Shown: positions 1 through 10,237, numbered from the stretch's first letter. The stretch: DNA of 64,000 nucleotides from Paludibacterium sp. B53371 (GCF_018802765.1 NZ_CP069163.1:1488001-1552000), one strand, 5' to 3'. Numbers and translations: made by a program. The notes: generated by a model from the letters alone, not told the origin.

Positions 1-2043
1 GATGGTGTGATTTTGTCTTGTACCGACATCACCACCATCAAGCGCAATGAGCTGGCCTTGCGCGAGGCGCGCGACAGCGCGGCTCAGGCCCGGCATCGCC
101 TGGGCGCGGCCATCGAGGCCTTGCCGGAGGCCTTTGCCTTCTACGACGTCGAGGACTTGCTGATTATCTGTAATCAGCAATACACCGATCTGTTTTTCGA
201 CGGCATCGCGGCAGATCAGGTGGTGGGTGAAAGCTTTGAGTCGCTGGTGCGCCTGTCGATGATGCGGGCAGACGAGCAGACCGAGCCGGGCTATACCCCG
301 GAGGGCTGGCTGGCCGAACGGGTCAGGCGCCACCGTTTGCCGGAAGCCTCCTTTGTGCTGCAGATCGGGACTCGTTGGTATATGGCCAATGACCGGCAGA
401 TTCCCGGGCTGGGCACGGTGTGCCTGCGTGCGGATATCACCGAGCTGAAGAGCCAGCAGCAGGCACTGGAAGTCGCGCGCGAGCAGGCGGATCAGGCCAA
501 TGCCGCCAAGAGTGCCTTTCTGGCGACCATCAGCCACGAGATCCGGACGCCGCTGAATGGCATTCTCGGGCTGCTGGAATTACTGCGGCTGGGCGAAAGC
601 GATGCTCAGCGTCTCGATTCGCTGACGTCGGTCCAGACTTCGGCCCACACCTTGCTGCGGTTGATCGACGATATTCTCGATTTCTCCAAGATCGAGGCCG
701 GACGCATGCAGCTGAGTCCGGAAGCGGTCGATCTCGTCGCCCTGTTGCGCAGCGTGCATGCGCTGTATCGCGAAACGGCTGAGCGCAAGTCGTTGCAGTA
801 CCGGCTTGAGCTGCCGGCTACCCTGGCACCGGCTTATGAGGTGGATCCACTGCGCCTGCGGCAGATTCTGCAGAATTTCCTCAGCAATGCGGTCAAGTTT
901 ACCGAGCAGGGGCAGGTGTTGTTGTGTCTGGAGGTGCTGGCAGGTGACGACCACAGCCAGACGCTGCGCTTCTCCTGCCGCGACAGCGGGATCGGCATCG
1001 CGCCGGAACAGCAGGCGCAGCTGTTTCAGCCCTTTACTCAGGCAGAAAGCAGTACCACCCGGCGTTTTGGCGGCACCGGGCTGGGCCTGGCGATCTGTCG
1101 TCGTCTGGCGGGGCTGATGGCGGGTGAAGTCGCCATGCAAAGCCGGCCGGGCGAGGGGACCGCGATCAGCCTGACCTTGCGTCTGCGGCTGGCCGATGCC
1201 GCCCGGATTCATTCGATGGCTGTCGCACCGGCCATCGATACCGCACTGGCTTTCGACCTCCCCGCACCGCTGCTGGTGGTGGAGGATAACCCGGTCAACC
1301 GCAAATTGATCGCCATGCAGCTCGAGCGCCTCGGCATTCCCTGCTTGCTGGCCGAGGACGGTCGCCAGGCGCTGGATTGCTGGCTGGCACAGCGCGTCTC
1401 GCTGATCCTCACCGATTGCCATATGCCGGTGATGGATGGATTGCAGCTGGCACGCGAGGTTCGTCAGGTGGAGGCGATGCGGGCGAGCCCGTCACGGATT
1501 CCGATTCTGGCCTGTACGGCGGATGTCGCCAGTGATGCCTTGCCGCAGGCGCTGGCCAGCGGCATTGATGAAGTATTGGGCAAGCCGCTCGGTTTGCAGG
1601 TGCTGCAGCAGGCACTGGCGCGCTGGTTGCCGACCCGGCAACTGGCGATGGCGGACGGCGTGGCAGCGTCTGTGGTGCCGCCGCCTGAAGGCGCTGCCGG
1701 CGGGGTGATCGATCGTCAGGTGCTGGCCATGTACAGCCAGGGGGATGCGGCGATCGAGGCCGACCTGATTCGGGATTTTCTCGACAGTGAAGCCGATGAC
1801 TGGCAAGCCTTGCAGCAGGCCGTGCACGAGCAGCAGCCGGAGCGGGTCCGCTGGTATGCCCATCGGCTGAAGGGTGCTGCCCGCATGGTGGGCGCCATGG
1901 CGCTGGGGGAGGCGGCGCAGAGGCTGGAGCAGGAGAGCGAGCCGCCGGCGCAGCTGGCCGGGGCGCTGGTGCCGGTTGCTCAGGCCTGGCAGGCGGTGGC
2001 CGCCTGGCTGGGGGCGCAGGCACCCGCTCCCGAAGGCCGCTGA
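1..2043 (+). CDS. Hybrid sensor histidine kinase (PAS-HisKA-HATPase-REC-Hpt), 5' end outside window
   Basis: The reading frame is open through base 1, so the N-terminus lies outside the window and the first in-window GTG at 7 is not the true start. The visible 680 residues begin with the end of one PAS domain (CTDITTIK), then a second PAS (about 35-150). A HisKA box [10 protein letters not shown] follows with phospho-His at about residue 179, then a HATPase with N and G boxes (FGGTGLGLAICRRLAG). A receiver has its Asp in ILTDCHMPVMDG (about 472), and a C-terminal Hpt has its His in YAHRLKGAARM (about 621). All phosphorelay residues are intact, so a His-Asp-His relay is expected. The partner is unknown; the twin response regulators at 3826-6183 are the nearest candidates. 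Two periplasmic binding-protein genes follow on the same strand. Confidence 0.93.
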   Translation, partial: DGVILSCTDITTIKRNELALREARDSAAQARHRLGAAIEALPEAFAFYDVEDLLIICNQQYTDLFFDGIAADQVVGESFESLVRLSMMRADEQTEPGYTPEGWLAERVRRHRLPEASFVLQIGTRWYMANDRQIPGLGTVCLRADITELKSQQQALEVAREQADQANAAKSAFLATISHEIRTPLNGILGLLELLRLGESDAQRLDSLTSVQTSAHTLLRLIDDILDFSKIEAGRMQLSPEAVDLVALLRSVHALYRETAERKSLQYRLELPATLAPAYEVDPLRLRQILQNFLSNAVKFTEQGQVLLCLEVLAGDDHSQTLRFSCRDSGIGIAPEQQAQLFQPFTQAESSTTRRFGGTGLGLAICRRLAGLMAGEVAMQSRPGEGTAISLTLRLRLADAARIHSMAVAPAIDTALAFDLPAPLLVVEDNPVNRKLIAMQLERLGIPCLLAEDGRQALDCWLAQRVSLILTDCHMPVMDGLQLAREVRQVEAMRASPSRIPILACTADVASDALPQALASGIDEVLGKPLGLQVLQQALARWLPTRQLAMADGVAASVVPPPEGAAGGVIDRQVLAMYSQGDAAIEADLIRDFLDSEADDWQALQQAVHEQQPERVRWYAHRLKGAARMVGAMALGEAAQRLEQESEPPAQLAGALVPVAQAWQAVAAWLGAQAPAPEGR

Positions 2044-2110
2044 TCCCTACGTTGACTGTGCGGTGGCAGCGCTTATACCTCAATCAGAACACTTAACATC
2101 GGAGTGGCTC

Positions 2111-2911
2111 ATGCGCCTCAGGTCCTGTCTGTCTGGCATGTTGCTGTGGTTCAGTGCCATGAGTGTCCTGGCCTCCCCGCTGGTCTTGCATGTCTCGCCG
2201 CTCGGGGACTATCAGCGGGTGCTCGGGCCGTCGCTGAATGATCTGCGCGGTCTGACGCTGGAAATTGCCGCAGGGACATTGCGGCAGGCCAATCTGCCGG
2301 TGCAGCTGGCACGACCCGCTCCCTGGCTCCGAGCGCAGAAAGAGGCCGAGGAAAGCCCCTGCGCCCTGCTGGTCGGGCTGGCGCGCGTACCGGAACGTGA
2401 GGCGCACTGGCAGTGGGTGGGGGTGATGGTGGAAGACAGGGTGCTGGCCTTTACCTTGCAGGGCCGTCCGGTCTATCGCGACTGGGCGGCCATTCAGCGC
2501 GCCGGGGTCAAGGTCGTGACCCGGCTGGGCAGTGCCTCTGCCGCCATGGCGCGCGCCGCCGGTCTGCCGCTGCAGACGGCGGATGACATGAGCAGCAACT
2601 ACCTGGCCCTGATCAATGGTCAGGCCGGGGTGTTGCTGACGCAGGAAATGGATGTCTATGCCAGCTGGCAGCAAATGATGCAAAGCCCCTATCGGCAACA
2701 ATTTGGTACCGGTCTGCATGGCGTGCAGCGTACGGCCTTGCAGGCCATCTCGCTGTGGATGGTGGTGTCGCGCGGGACGCCCGCTGCGGAGGTCGAACGT
2801 CTGCGCCGTGCCTTGCAGGCGTTTCGTCAGACGGCGGACTATCACAATATCGTGGCGCAGTACCGGCAACGTGCAGCCATGATGGAACAGGGTAAGTTGC
2901 CTACGTCCTGA
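2111..2911 (+). CDS. Periplasmic solute-binding-like protein (SBP_bac_3 type), no transporter partner
   Basis: This 266-residue protein starts at ATG 2111, chosen because a GGAG motif lies just upstream and the protein then opens with a typical signal peptide (MRLRSCLSGM, hydrophobic core, cut near VLASP). The mature part resembles family 3 extracellular binding proteins, in the group of short versions found singly beside sensor kinases. It ends in a weakly conserved helical stretch (AFRQTADYHNIVAQYR). No permease or ATPase gene is adjacent. With the kinase upstream and a second binding protein downstream it may be a ligand-sensing accessory rather than a transport component; that role is inferred. 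The ligand cannot be read from the sequence. Confidence 0.75.
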   Translation: MRLRSCLSGMLLWFSAMSVLASPLVLHVSPLGDYQRVLGPSLNDLRGLTLEIAAGTLRQANLPVQLARPAPWLRAQKEAEESPCALLVGLARVPEREAHWQWVGVMVEDRVLAFTLQGRPVYRDWAAIQRAGVKVVTRLGSASAAMARAAGLPLQTADDMSSNYLALINGQAGVLLTQEMDVYASWQQMMQSPYRQQFGTGLHGVQRTALQAISLWMVVSRGTPAAEVERLRRALQAFRQTADYHNIVAQYRQRAAMMEQGKLPTS

Positions 2912-3021
2912 AATATCTATTGTGAGTTGCTAAATGTCATAATGAGCGGATGCCGCTGCGCTTATAGTCGATGCTGGATTAAACAGATAAAGGTGGTCAG
3001 CGTGTTTTTCAGGAGAACCGG

Positions 3022-3756
3022 ATGAAACGTGGCTGCTTATGGCTGCTGGGCGCCTGGCTGGCGCCCGTGACAGCGCATCCGCTGCTGCTCTGTGCCGAGC
3101 CCTGGTATCCCTTTGTGTATCAGGAAGAGGGTCAGGTGCGTGGTTTGTTGGCCAATGCGCTGCAACGTCTGCCGGATGTCTCGGTTCACTACCGTTTCAT
3201 GTCTTTGTCCGGTTGTCAGAAACTGATGAAGCAGGACAAGGTGGACATGGTGGCTTTTGCCGCCGGCAAGCATGCGCCGGCCGGATGGCTGACCACGCGT
3301 CAGACGCTGGTGAGCTGGGTGTTGTATGCCTGGGTGCCCGCCACCAGTCAGGACTCGCATTTCGATGCGGCACAATTTGGCAACCGGCGCCTTGCCTGGG
3401 TCAATGCCTATGATTATCCCTTCAGTGTGCAAAACGATCATCGCTATCAGCGGGTCGAGGCGCTGGACGCGGACGAGGCGGTCAGCCTGCTGGCCCGCGG
3501 CCGGGTCGACCTGATCCTGGATGACCCTTTCCTGACCCAGGGCATTGACCCGGATCTGGCCAATGGCATCCGCCGCCTGCCGGAGGTGGTGGCCATGCGT
3601 CCCCAGCCCCTGGCCCTGCGCCCGGGGCTGGCGGCGCTGCGTGACCGGATTGATCGTGAAATACAGAAAATGCGCAGCGACGGCAGCCTCGATGCCTTCT
3701 ACCAGTTTCATTTTGGCAGCAGCCTGACTGCCCTCATGGGCAAATTGCCTTCCTAG
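3022..3756 (+). CDS. Second periplasmic solute-binding-like protein
   Basis: This 244-residue protein is preceded by AGGAG six bases before ATG 3022. It begins with a signal peptide (MKRGCLWLLGAWLAPVTAHP) and continues with LLLCAEPWYPFVYQEEGQVRG-type residues, the usual opening of SBP_bac_3 proteins that bind amino-acid-like ligands. It ends with a C-terminal helix plus MRSDGSLDAFYQ, which matches the closing region of the family. It lies 110 bases after the preceding binding-protein gene and 70 bases before a response regulator gene, with no ABC permease near. It is probably exported and soluble. Role in signalling is inferred from context only. Confidence 0.72.
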   Translation: MKRGCLWLLGAWLAPVTAHPLLLCAEPWYPFVYQEEGQVRGLLANALQRLPDVSVHYRFMSLSGCQKLMKQDKVDMVAFAAGKHAPAGWLTTRQTLVSWVLYAWVPATSQDSHFDAAQFGNRRLAWVNAYDYPFSVQNDHRYQRVEALDADEAVSLLARGRVDLILDDPFLTQGIDPDLANGIRRLPEVVAMRPQPLALRPGLAALRDRIDREIQKMRSDGSLDAFYQFHFGSSLTALMGKLPS

Positions 3757-3825
3757 CAGGTGCCTCACTATATTTCATGCAGACGAGGTGATTTTCACAT
3801 CGCTCATCCGCGACAGGAGGCGTGC

Positions 3826-4986
3826 ATGACAGAACGGCCAACGATTCTCGTTGTGGACGATGAAGCCCTGCCGCGGGCCTTTGTCAGCGCCGCCTTGCAG
3901 CAGGACTACCAGGTGCTGGAGGCTGAAAACGGCGAGATGGCCCTGAGCATGGCCCAGCAGCATCTGCCGCAATTGGTGCTGCTGGATATCCTGATGCCGG
4001 GACAGGATGGCTTCAGTGTCTGCCGCGCTCTGCGTGCCGATGGCCAGACCAGTGAAATCCCGGTGCTGTTCGTCTCGGCCGGCGTGTCGGAAGAAGATCG
4101 TCTGGCGGCCTATGAGGCCGGTGGTGATGATTTTGTCAGCAAGCCGGTCAATCCTGCCGAATTGCTGGCCAAGGTCGGGGTGGTGCTCAAGCATGCCAGC
4201 GAACGGGTGCGCCTGAGTGACAACTCGCGCGAAGCCTTCCAGACCGCCATGACCGCCATGTCATCGGTGGCCGAGCTTGGCGTGGTTTTGCAAAGCCTGC
4301 GTCAGGGATTTTCCTGCCATGGCCTGGCGGAACTGGCCGAGGTGCTGTTGCAGGCCTGCAGCGAATATCAGCTGGATGCCTGTGTCGCTCTGCGCAGCAT
4401 GGATGACTGCCTGTTTCGCAGCCAGCGCGGTGCCGTGTCTGCCGTGGAAGAAGGGGTGTTGACCCATCTGGCCGGTACAGACCGCATTCGCAGCCTCGGT
4501 CGCCAGACCGTCTTCAACGATCATGGCATTACGCTGCTGATCAAGAACATGCCGGTGGAGGATGGTGAGCGTGCCGGACGCCTGCGCGACAATCTGGCCC
4601 TGATCGTTGAAGGTTGCCAGGCGCGGCTCGAGGCCCTGGGCGCCGAGGCACTGTTGCGTGAACGCGAACTGGCCGCCGGTCTGCAACAGGAAAAGGATGC
4701 CGCGGCCGCCAGACAGTCACAGCTGTTGCAGGCCGCGATGACCGCGCTGGCCGAGATTGATGCACGCCACCAGACCAATCGGGCACAGACCGAGCAGATT
4801 CTGGACAGCATGCTGATCGAGATGGAAAACACCTTTATCCGGCTGAGCCTGACGCAGCAACAGGAGGCGGCGGTGGCGCAGATGCTGCGTCAGACGGCCG
4901 AACAGATTTCCGGTCTGTATCTGAATGGTCTGGATGTGGCCGGGCATTTGCGTGCACTGCGGGCCTTGCAGGGCGGGCCTCGCTGA
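3826..4986 (+). CDS. Response regulator with uncharacterised C-terminal domain and coiled coil (twin 1)
   Basis: This 386-residue protein uses ATG 3826, chosen because AGGAGG precedes it and the next residues MTERPTILVVDDE open the receiver directly; an in-frame upstream ATG at 3760 adds only non-domain sequence. The receiver (about 1-125) keeps the acidic pair, the phospho-Asp (VLLDILMPGQDGF) and the Lys (SKPVN). The next 150 residues match the twin at 5002 (DRIRSLGR..., ITLLIKNMP) but resemble no output domain I recognise. An Ala/Gln/Glu-rich segment follows, probably a coiled coil, then a helical end containing IEMENTFIRLSLTQQQE. No DNA-binding domain is visible, so output is probably protein interaction. 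Confidence 0.85.
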   Translation: MTERPTILVVDDEALPRAFVSAALQQDYQVLEAENGEMALSMAQQHLPQLVLLDILMPGQDGFSVCRALRADGQTSEIPVLFVSAGVSEEDRLAAYEAGGDDFVSKPVNPAELLAKVGVVLKHASERVRLSDNSREAFQTAMTAMSSVAELGVVLQSLRQGFSCHGLAELAEVLLQACSEYQLDACVALRSMDDCLFRSQRGAVSAVEEGVLTHLAGTDRIRSLGRQTVFNDHGITLLIKNMPVEDGERAGRLRDNLALIVEGCQARLEALGAEALLRERELAAGLQQEKDAAAARQSQLLQAAMTALAEIDARHQTNRAQTEQILDSMLIEMENTFIRLSLTQQQEAAVAQMLRQTAEQISGLYLNGLDVAGHLRALRALQGGPR

Positions 4987-5001
4987 ACAGGGAGTCGGCG
5001 C

Positions 5002-6183
5002 ATGGGCAAGAAAATTTTGCTGGTGGATGACGATGATCTGATTGCCATTCAGCTGGAGGCCATTCTTGGCGAGGATTTCGTGCTTGCCCACGCGGCGACG
5101 GCCAGTGATGGGCTGGTGCAGGCACGCACGATGCAGCCGGATATGATTTTGCTCGACGTGCAACTGGCTGACCTGGATGGCTACAGCGTCTGCCGGCGCT
5201 TCAAGGCAGAAGAGGGCGTGGCCCACATTCCGGTAATCTTCGTGTCGGCCCGCACCGGGCTGGAAGATCGTCTCAGGGGCTATGAGGCCGGGGGGCAGGA
5301 CTATATCACCAAGCCGTTTTCCGCCGAAGAGCTGCGGGAAAAGCTCAAGGCCATGCAGCAATACATTCGTCAGCAGAGAGCCTTGCAGTCCCTGGCGCAG
5401 GCGGCGGCAAAGACCGCCAATGTGGCGCTGGAAAGTGCCGGCGATGCCGGCCGCATACTGGGTTTTCTGCGACGTGCCGCCACCTTGCACGCCTATCCCG
5501 CGCTGGCCGAGGCCGCGCTGTCGGCGCTGTCGGATTATCAGCTCACCGCCAGCATTCAGCTGCGCAGCCGAGAGGCCTCATGGTCCTTTAGCCATCATGG
5601 CCCCTGTTCGCCACTGGAAGTCTCCGTGCTGAGCAATATGGCCAATCAGGATCGCATCGTCGATCTTGGTTCCCGCTCGGCGTTCAACTACCCGGCCGTG
5701 ACGCTGATCATCGACAATATGCCAACGGATGAGCCGGAACGTTACGCTCGCATCAAGGACGTGGCGGCCATGCTGGCGGAGTCGGTCGATATTCGCATGA
5801 GTACGCTGGGTCTGTATCTGGCCACGCGCGAGCGCAGCGAACGGCTGCTGCAGATCCTCGAGCACAATAGCCAGGTGATGACCGGGATCGAGCAGCACCA
5901 TGGCCAGCAGCGCCATGCCAGCGAGCAGATTCTCGGCAAGCTGGTCAAGGATATCGAGGACGCCTTCCTGCATCTGGGGCTGAGTGAGCGACAGGAGTTC
6001 GAGTTGCAGCGCATGACGCGCGATGCGGTGCAGTCTGCCCAGGATCTGTATCAGGACAAGGTCGACACGGCGGCCATTCTGCATGACCTGCAGCAGGCCA
6101 TTGCCCAGGTCAAGGCCGATCTGGCCAGTGATGTCCTGCCTCAGCCGGTGGCGCCCAAAGCCGACGACATCGAGTTGTTCTGA
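5002..6183 (+). CDS. Response regulator with uncharacterised C-terminal domain and coiled coil (twin 2)
   Basis: This 393-residue protein begins 15 bases after twin 1 stops, with GGGAG before ATG 5002, so the two are likely co-translated. The receiver keeps DDD near the N-terminus, phospho-Asp in ILLDVQLADLDGY and the Lys in ITKPFS. The C-terminal half parallels twin 1 (QDRIVDLGSRSAF, VTLIIDNMPTDEPER, VKDIEDAFLHLGLSERQE), showing a tandem duplication that has since diverged. The end reads PKADDIELF. The last 43 bases overlap the convergent heme oxygenase gene. The function of the shared C-terminal half is not known to me. Confidence 0.85.
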   Translation: MGKKILLVDDDDLIAIQLEAILGEDFVLAHAATASDGLVQARTMQPDMILLDVQLADLDGYSVCRRFKAEEGVAHIPVIFVSARTGLEDRLRGYEAGGQDYITKPFSAEELREKLKAMQQYIRQQRALQSLAQAAAKTANVALESAGDAGRILGFLRRAATLHAYPALAEAALSALSDYQLTASIQLRSREASWSFSHHGPCSPLEVSVLSNMANQDRIVDLGSRSAFNYPAVTLIIDNMPTDEPERYARIKDVAAMLAESVDIRMSTLGLYLATRERSERLLQILEHNSQVMTGIEQHHGQQRHASEQILGKLVKDIEDAFLHLGLSERQEFELQRMTRDAVQSAQDLYQDKVDTAAILHDLQQAIAQVKADLASDVLPQPVAPKADDIELF

Positions 6184-6758
6184 GTGTGTTGTCCGGTCAG
6201 CCGGTCGAGATGTGCGGCGAACAGCCGGAAGACCCTGTCGGCACCGCGCGCCGCTGCCGGGTATTGAGCGGGCGGGCAGGTCGCCTCGGCATAATGCAGG
6301 AAGTCCCGCCACAGCGCCTCGGTCTGTCTGCCGCGACCATGAAAAAACCTCAGGGGAATGGTCTCCCCCAGTGTTTCTCTCACCTTGCGGGCAATGAACT
6401 GCCCGCCCAGTGCCGAGCCTTCCAGGGTGTACAGATAACCGATCCATTCCGCCGTGTCGCTCGGCGTCTGAAGGGCTTGCCGTAGTGCCCAGGGTTGCCG
6501 CTGCAGTGCCTGCAGGTCTTGCTGCAGGGAGGGCTGCCGGCGTCGGGGCCGGTAGTCGAAACCGTTGGCCATGAGGGCCTGGCTGGCGAGAATCACGCGT
6601 TCGCTTTCGGCATAGAGGCCATGCAGGGCTGCCAGCGCATCGCCATAACTTTGCCGGCTCAGCGCCTTGTGCAGCAGGGGGCGCAGCAAGGCATGCTGGT
6701 CGAGATGCTGGTGTGCCGCCCGGGTGGCCTGCTGCAGGTACTGCTGCAAGGAAGACAT
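6141..6758 (-). CDS. bphO: Biliverdin-producing heme oxygenase
   Basis: This protein of 205 residues is predicted to open heme to biliverdin, the chromophore of the phytochrome encoded just upstream. The proximal His lies in the expected N-terminal motif ATRAAHQHLDQHALL (about H16), and the family-typical ESERVILASQ and later WIGYLYTLEGSALGGQ stretches are present. Start ATG 6758 is preferred over ATG 6773 because AGGGA lies seven bases before it, whereas 6773 has no Shine-Dalgarno and overlaps the phytochrome stop. The gene follows bphP in one operon. Its 3' end overlaps the convergent response regulator by 43 bases. The last residues (QNNSMSSALGATG) look unconserved. Confidence 0.88.
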   Translation of the reverse strand: MSSLQQYLQQATRAAHQHLDQHALLRPLLHKALSRQSYGDALAALHGLYAESERVILASQALMANGFDYRPRRRQPSLQQDLQALQRQPWALRQALQTPSDTAEWIGYLYTLEGSALGGQFIARKVRETLGETIPLRFFHGRGRQTEALWRDFLHYAEATCPPAQYPAAARGADRVFRLFAAHLDRLTGQHTQNNSMSSALGATG

Positions 6759-6769
6759 GGACGTATCCC

Positions 6770-9700
6770 TCATGGTTTGGGCGCCTGTTCGGCCAGGGTC
6801 TGGTCAATCTGCTGCAAGACCTGCTGCATTTCGACGCGCATGGTCTCCAGCTGGGCGCTGAAGCGCTCGTCCTGCGGCAGGGATTCCAGCGTGGCCGCCT
6901 GTTGAAACAGCTGCATGGCCCCGATGGTGCCGGCCGCCCCCTTCAGCTTGTGAATCAGCTGGCGCATGGCATCGATCTTGCGCTGGCGGATCGCCTCCTC
7001 GATGAGTGGGATGGCATTGCCATGCTGGATACGGAACACGGTCAGCATTTTGTGATAGGCGATGGTGTTGTTGCTGACATGCGCCAGACCCGCTTGCAGA
7101 TCCAGTCCCGGGCTGCTTGCCTGTGCGGCGTCCTCTTGTGGCTTCGCCTTGACTGATGGGTGTTTGCCCGCACACAGGTACTGCAGCAGCATCTGCTGCA
7201 GCAGGGGCGGCGAGACGGGTTTGGTGATCAGATCGTTCATGCCGGCTGCCAGGCAGCGGGCATGTTCCTCCGGCATGGCATGCGCGGTCATGGCGATGAC
7301 CGGCAGGGAGGCCAGGGCGGGCTGACCACGCAGGGCTCTTGTGGCCGTGATACCGTCCATATTCGGCATCTGGATGTCCATCAGCACCAGATCAACTGTC
7401 TGCTGTTGCAGGCGTTGCAGCGCTTCCACCCCGTCCGAGGCCAGCGTGACCACGATGCCGACCTCTTCCAGCAGGCCCTTGCCCACCAGGCGATTGACCT
7501 CGTTATCCTCGACCAGCAATACCCGCTTGCCGCGCAGCGCGCTGACAGGGGGTGCCTGGGGTGGCTTGTCGGCGCGCCGCAGCGGCGTGACCAGCAGGCG
7601 ATCCAGTGCCTCGCACAGTGCGCTGCGCTCCAGCGGACGCGGCAAGATGCCCTGGATGTCTTTGGCAGCCACGGCTGATTGCAGGGCAGCGGGGTCGTCG
7701 CTCAGCAACAGAATGGGCTGTGACTGAAACCGGGCGTGCTGGCGCAGTTGACGGATCAGGGCCAGATCCTGATCGGGCTCGGCGCCATCGATCAGCAACA
7801 GCCGGTAGAGGTCGTCCTGCTGTTCAGGATCAATATGGCACTGATGTGCCTGGCGTTCGGCATAGCTGAAGGGGTAACTCAGTTCCTGCAGCAGGTGGGC
7901 CAGCATGGAGCGTGTAAAACCGGCGTCGGCCACCACCAGGATTTTCTCGTGGCGCAAGGCGGCTTTGCCGCGAGCGTTGGCGACCTTGCCGGGGGTCTGT
8001 TCGAACCACAGCTGCACGCTGAAGCGCGTGCCGGCGTCGGGCTGGCTGTCCAGTTGCAGGCTGCCGCCCAGCAGCGCGACCAGGCGGCGCACGATCGCCA
8101 GACCGAGCCCTGAGCCGCCATAGCGACGGGTTGTCGAGGTATCGGCCTGCTCGAACGCTTCGAAGATCCTGGCCTGCTGGGCCGGCGTCATGCCGATGCC
8201 GGTATCCTGGACCTCGAAGCGCAGCCGCAGCCGGCGCGCGACGGATTCCATGACCTTGATGCGCAGGGTGATCGAGCCCCGCTCGGTGAACTTCACTGCA
8301 TTGCTCAGCAGGTTGAGCAGAATCTGCTGCAAGCGCAGCGGGTCACCGGACAGCTCGACTTCGCTGCCCTTGTCCGATTCGACCTGGAAAGCCAGCCCCT
8401 TGCCTTCGGCGGCCAGGCGGATCATCGGCTCAATCTTGTCCAGGGTGTCGCTCAGGCGGAAGGGGACCGTCTCGATCTTCAGCTTGCCGGCCTCGATGCG
8501 CGAGAAATCCAGAATGTCATTGATGACCTGCAGCAGGGTCTGCGAGGTATCCATCACTTTGCCCAGGTAATCTCGCTGGTGCGGGTCGAGTGGTGTTTGC
8601 AGGCAAAGATGGGTCAAGCCGATGATGCCGTTGAGCGGCGTGCGGATTTCATGGCTCATATTGGCCAGAAAATCACTTTTGGCCCGGCTGGCGGCTTCGG
8701 CCGCATCGCTGTGCTGGCGAGCCTGCTCGACCAGAAGCTGCATCAGGGACAGGGAGAACAGGCGCACGGCATCAATGGTGGCCTGGCGCCATGGCTCGGC
8801 GGTGCCCATGACGGTTTCAATCCAGACGGCAAAGGATCGTCGCGGCTCGACACGGGGCTGCCCGCCCTGGTCGGAGACGACCTTTGCATAGGGGTTGCCG
8901 GCCCAGGCAATGTCACGCACCACTTCCGGCCGATACCAGCAGATGAAGTTGCTGCGGGTGTTGTCCAGGTCGATGGCCAGCAGCCCGGCGGCCAGGTCAA
9001 ACCAGTCACGGGCGGGCGGGTATCGTTCGCCAAGGCTGTCGCAACTGAACACGCCATCGACGAAAGACTGTTGCTGCAGCCAGGTTTCCAGTGCCGCGAT
9101 TTCCTGCTCTGTCGGGGTGTTGCCGATGCGATGGCGTTTGCCGGCAAACAGGATGGAGCTGCCACCGGCCTGCGCCAGGCTCAGGTAGTCCTCGGCATAC
9201 ATCTGCAAGACACGCTCCAGATTGTCGCTGTGGCGGATCAGGCGATAGAGCTTGCTCAGGCTCTGGCGGACCCGTTCCATCGAGCGGCTGTAAGCGCGCG
9301 ATTGCAGAGACTCGATCTTGAGGCTGACCGCGGTGCCGATACACTCCAGGGCTTCCAGCTGCTGCATCGGCAAGGCTTTGGCCTGCTGGTGATGGCAGGC
9401 GATCAGGCCCCAGAGCTGCTGGTTGTGCAGGATGGAGACGGTGACGGTGGCGCGGACGCCCATATTGCGCAGGTACTCGATATGGATCGGTGACATGGCG
9501 CGCAAGCGCGAGCGCCCCAGATCGAGTGCCTGCCCTTCGACCGGCGGATGCCGGGGCAGGATCGGGATGTTCTCGGCTTCGGCATCGACCAGTTCGCGCA
9601 GCATTTTTTTGCTGAACAGTGCGCGCGCCTGCGGGGGGATGTCGGAGGCCGGGAAATGGTGGTGCAGCAGGGAAGGAAACACCGGGCTGCGGCTTTCGCC

Positions 9701-10237
9701 GATGACGGCGCCGTTCCATTTGTCGTCGAAGCGATACAGCAGCACCCGGTCAAAACCACTGAGCTGGCGTACCTGTTCGCAGATGAACTGGCAGTAAGCT
9801 TCCAGTGAACCATCCTGCGCCGGCGGGGTCAGGGTCTGGCGCATCAGGCCGAGCAGCTGGTTCTGTTGCAGGGGGTCGGCGTCGGACTGGCGGGTCAGTT
9901 CGATCAGGGTCCATGCCTGACTGCGATGTGCCTGGGCCAGCCAGGATTGCACGCCAATGCGCAGTGGCAGGACGGCGCTGTCGCTCAGGGCCAGGCACTG
10001 TCGGGTATTGTCCGTCCCGAGCAGGGCCTCGGCCGGCTGGTCCAGCCAGTCTGCGGTGGCTTTGTCCTGCAGCAGGTGCAGATTGTCGCTGGCCATGCGG
10101 ATGAGGCCTTGATCATCCAGCGCCAGCAGGATGCCATGCGGCTGAATGGTGCCGCAAAGATGAATCGGCTCCGAGGCGCAATGGGCCAGCGCCAGCGCCA
10201 ACTGTGTCGGGTCCGCAACCGAAGGGGAATCCGCCAT
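6770..10237 (-). CDS. bphP: Bacteriophytochrome hybrid histidine kinase (PAS-GAF-PHY-HisKA-HATPase-REC-REC-Hpt)
   Basis: This red/far-red photoreceptor has 1155 residues. The biliverdin-attaching Cys is at residue 20, three before [13 protein letters not shown], as in other bacteriophytochromes. The GAF domain has [11 protein letters not shown] and the chromophore His pair in GLIACHH. The PHY tongue is marked by PRRSFAVW. HisKA carries H529 in [11 protein letters not shown], followed by a HATPase with [14 protein letters not shown]. The first receiver is degenerate: the acidic pocket reads VVADAG and the Lys is replaced (LPRPL). The second is intact (D954 in [13 protein letters not shown]). 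The Hpt has H1096 in [16 protein letters not shown] precedes the ATG. The order bphP then bphO is inverted relative to many loci. Confidence 0.95.
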   Translation of the reverse strand: MADSPSVADPTQLALALAHCASEPIHLCGTIQPHGILLALDDQGLIRMASDNLHLLQDKATADWLDQPAEALLGTDNTRQCLALSDSAVLPLRIGVQSWLAQAHRSQAWTLIELTRQSDADPLQQNQLLGLMRQTLTPPAQDGSLEAYCQFICEQVRQLSGFDRVLLYRFDDKWNGAVIGESRSPVFPSLLHHHFPASDIPPQARALFSKKMLRELVDAEAENIPILPRHPPVEGQALDLGRSRLRAMSPIHIEYLRNMGVRATVTVSILHNQQLWGLIACHHQQAKALPMQQLEALECIGTAVSLKIESLQSRAYSRSMERVRQSLSKLYRLIRHSDNLERVLQMYAEDYLSLAQAGGSSILFAGKRHRIGNTPTEQEIAALETWLQQQSFVDGVFSCDSLGERYPPARDWFDLAAGLLAIDLDNTRSNFICWYRPEVVRDIAWAGNPYAKVVSDQGGQPRVEPRRSFAVWIETVMGTAEPWRQATIDAVRLFSLSLMQLLVEQARQHSDAAEAASRAKSDFLANMSHEIRTPLNGIIGLTHLCLQTPLDPHQRDYLGKVMDTSQTLLQVINDILDFSRIEAGKLKIETVPFRLSDTLDKIEPMIRLAAEGKGLAFQVESDKGSEVELSGDPLRLQQILLNLLSNAVKFTERGSITLRIKVMESVARRLRLRFEVQDTGIGMTPAQQARIFEAFEQADTSTTRRYGGSGLGLAIVRRLVALLGGSLQLDSQPDAGTRFSVQLWFEQTPGKVANARGKAALRHEKILVVADAGFTRSMLAHLLQELSYPFSYAERQAHQCHIDPEQQDDLYRLLLIDGAEPDQDLALIRQLRQHARFQSQPILLLSDDPAALQSAVAAKDIQGILPRPLERSALCEALDRLLVTPLRRADKPPQAPPVSALRGKRVLLVEDNEVNRLVGKGLLEEVGIVVTLASDGVEALQRLQQQTVDLVLMDIQMPNMDGITATRALRGQPALASLPVIAMTAHAMPEEHARCLAAGMNDLITKPVSPPLLQQMLLQYLCAGKHPSVKAKPQEDAAQASSPGLDLQAGLAHVSNNTIAYHKMLTVFRIQHGNAIPLIEEAIRQRKIDAMRQLIHKLKGAAGTIGAMQLFQQAATLESLPQDERFSAQLETMRVEMQQVLQQIDQTLAEQAPKP

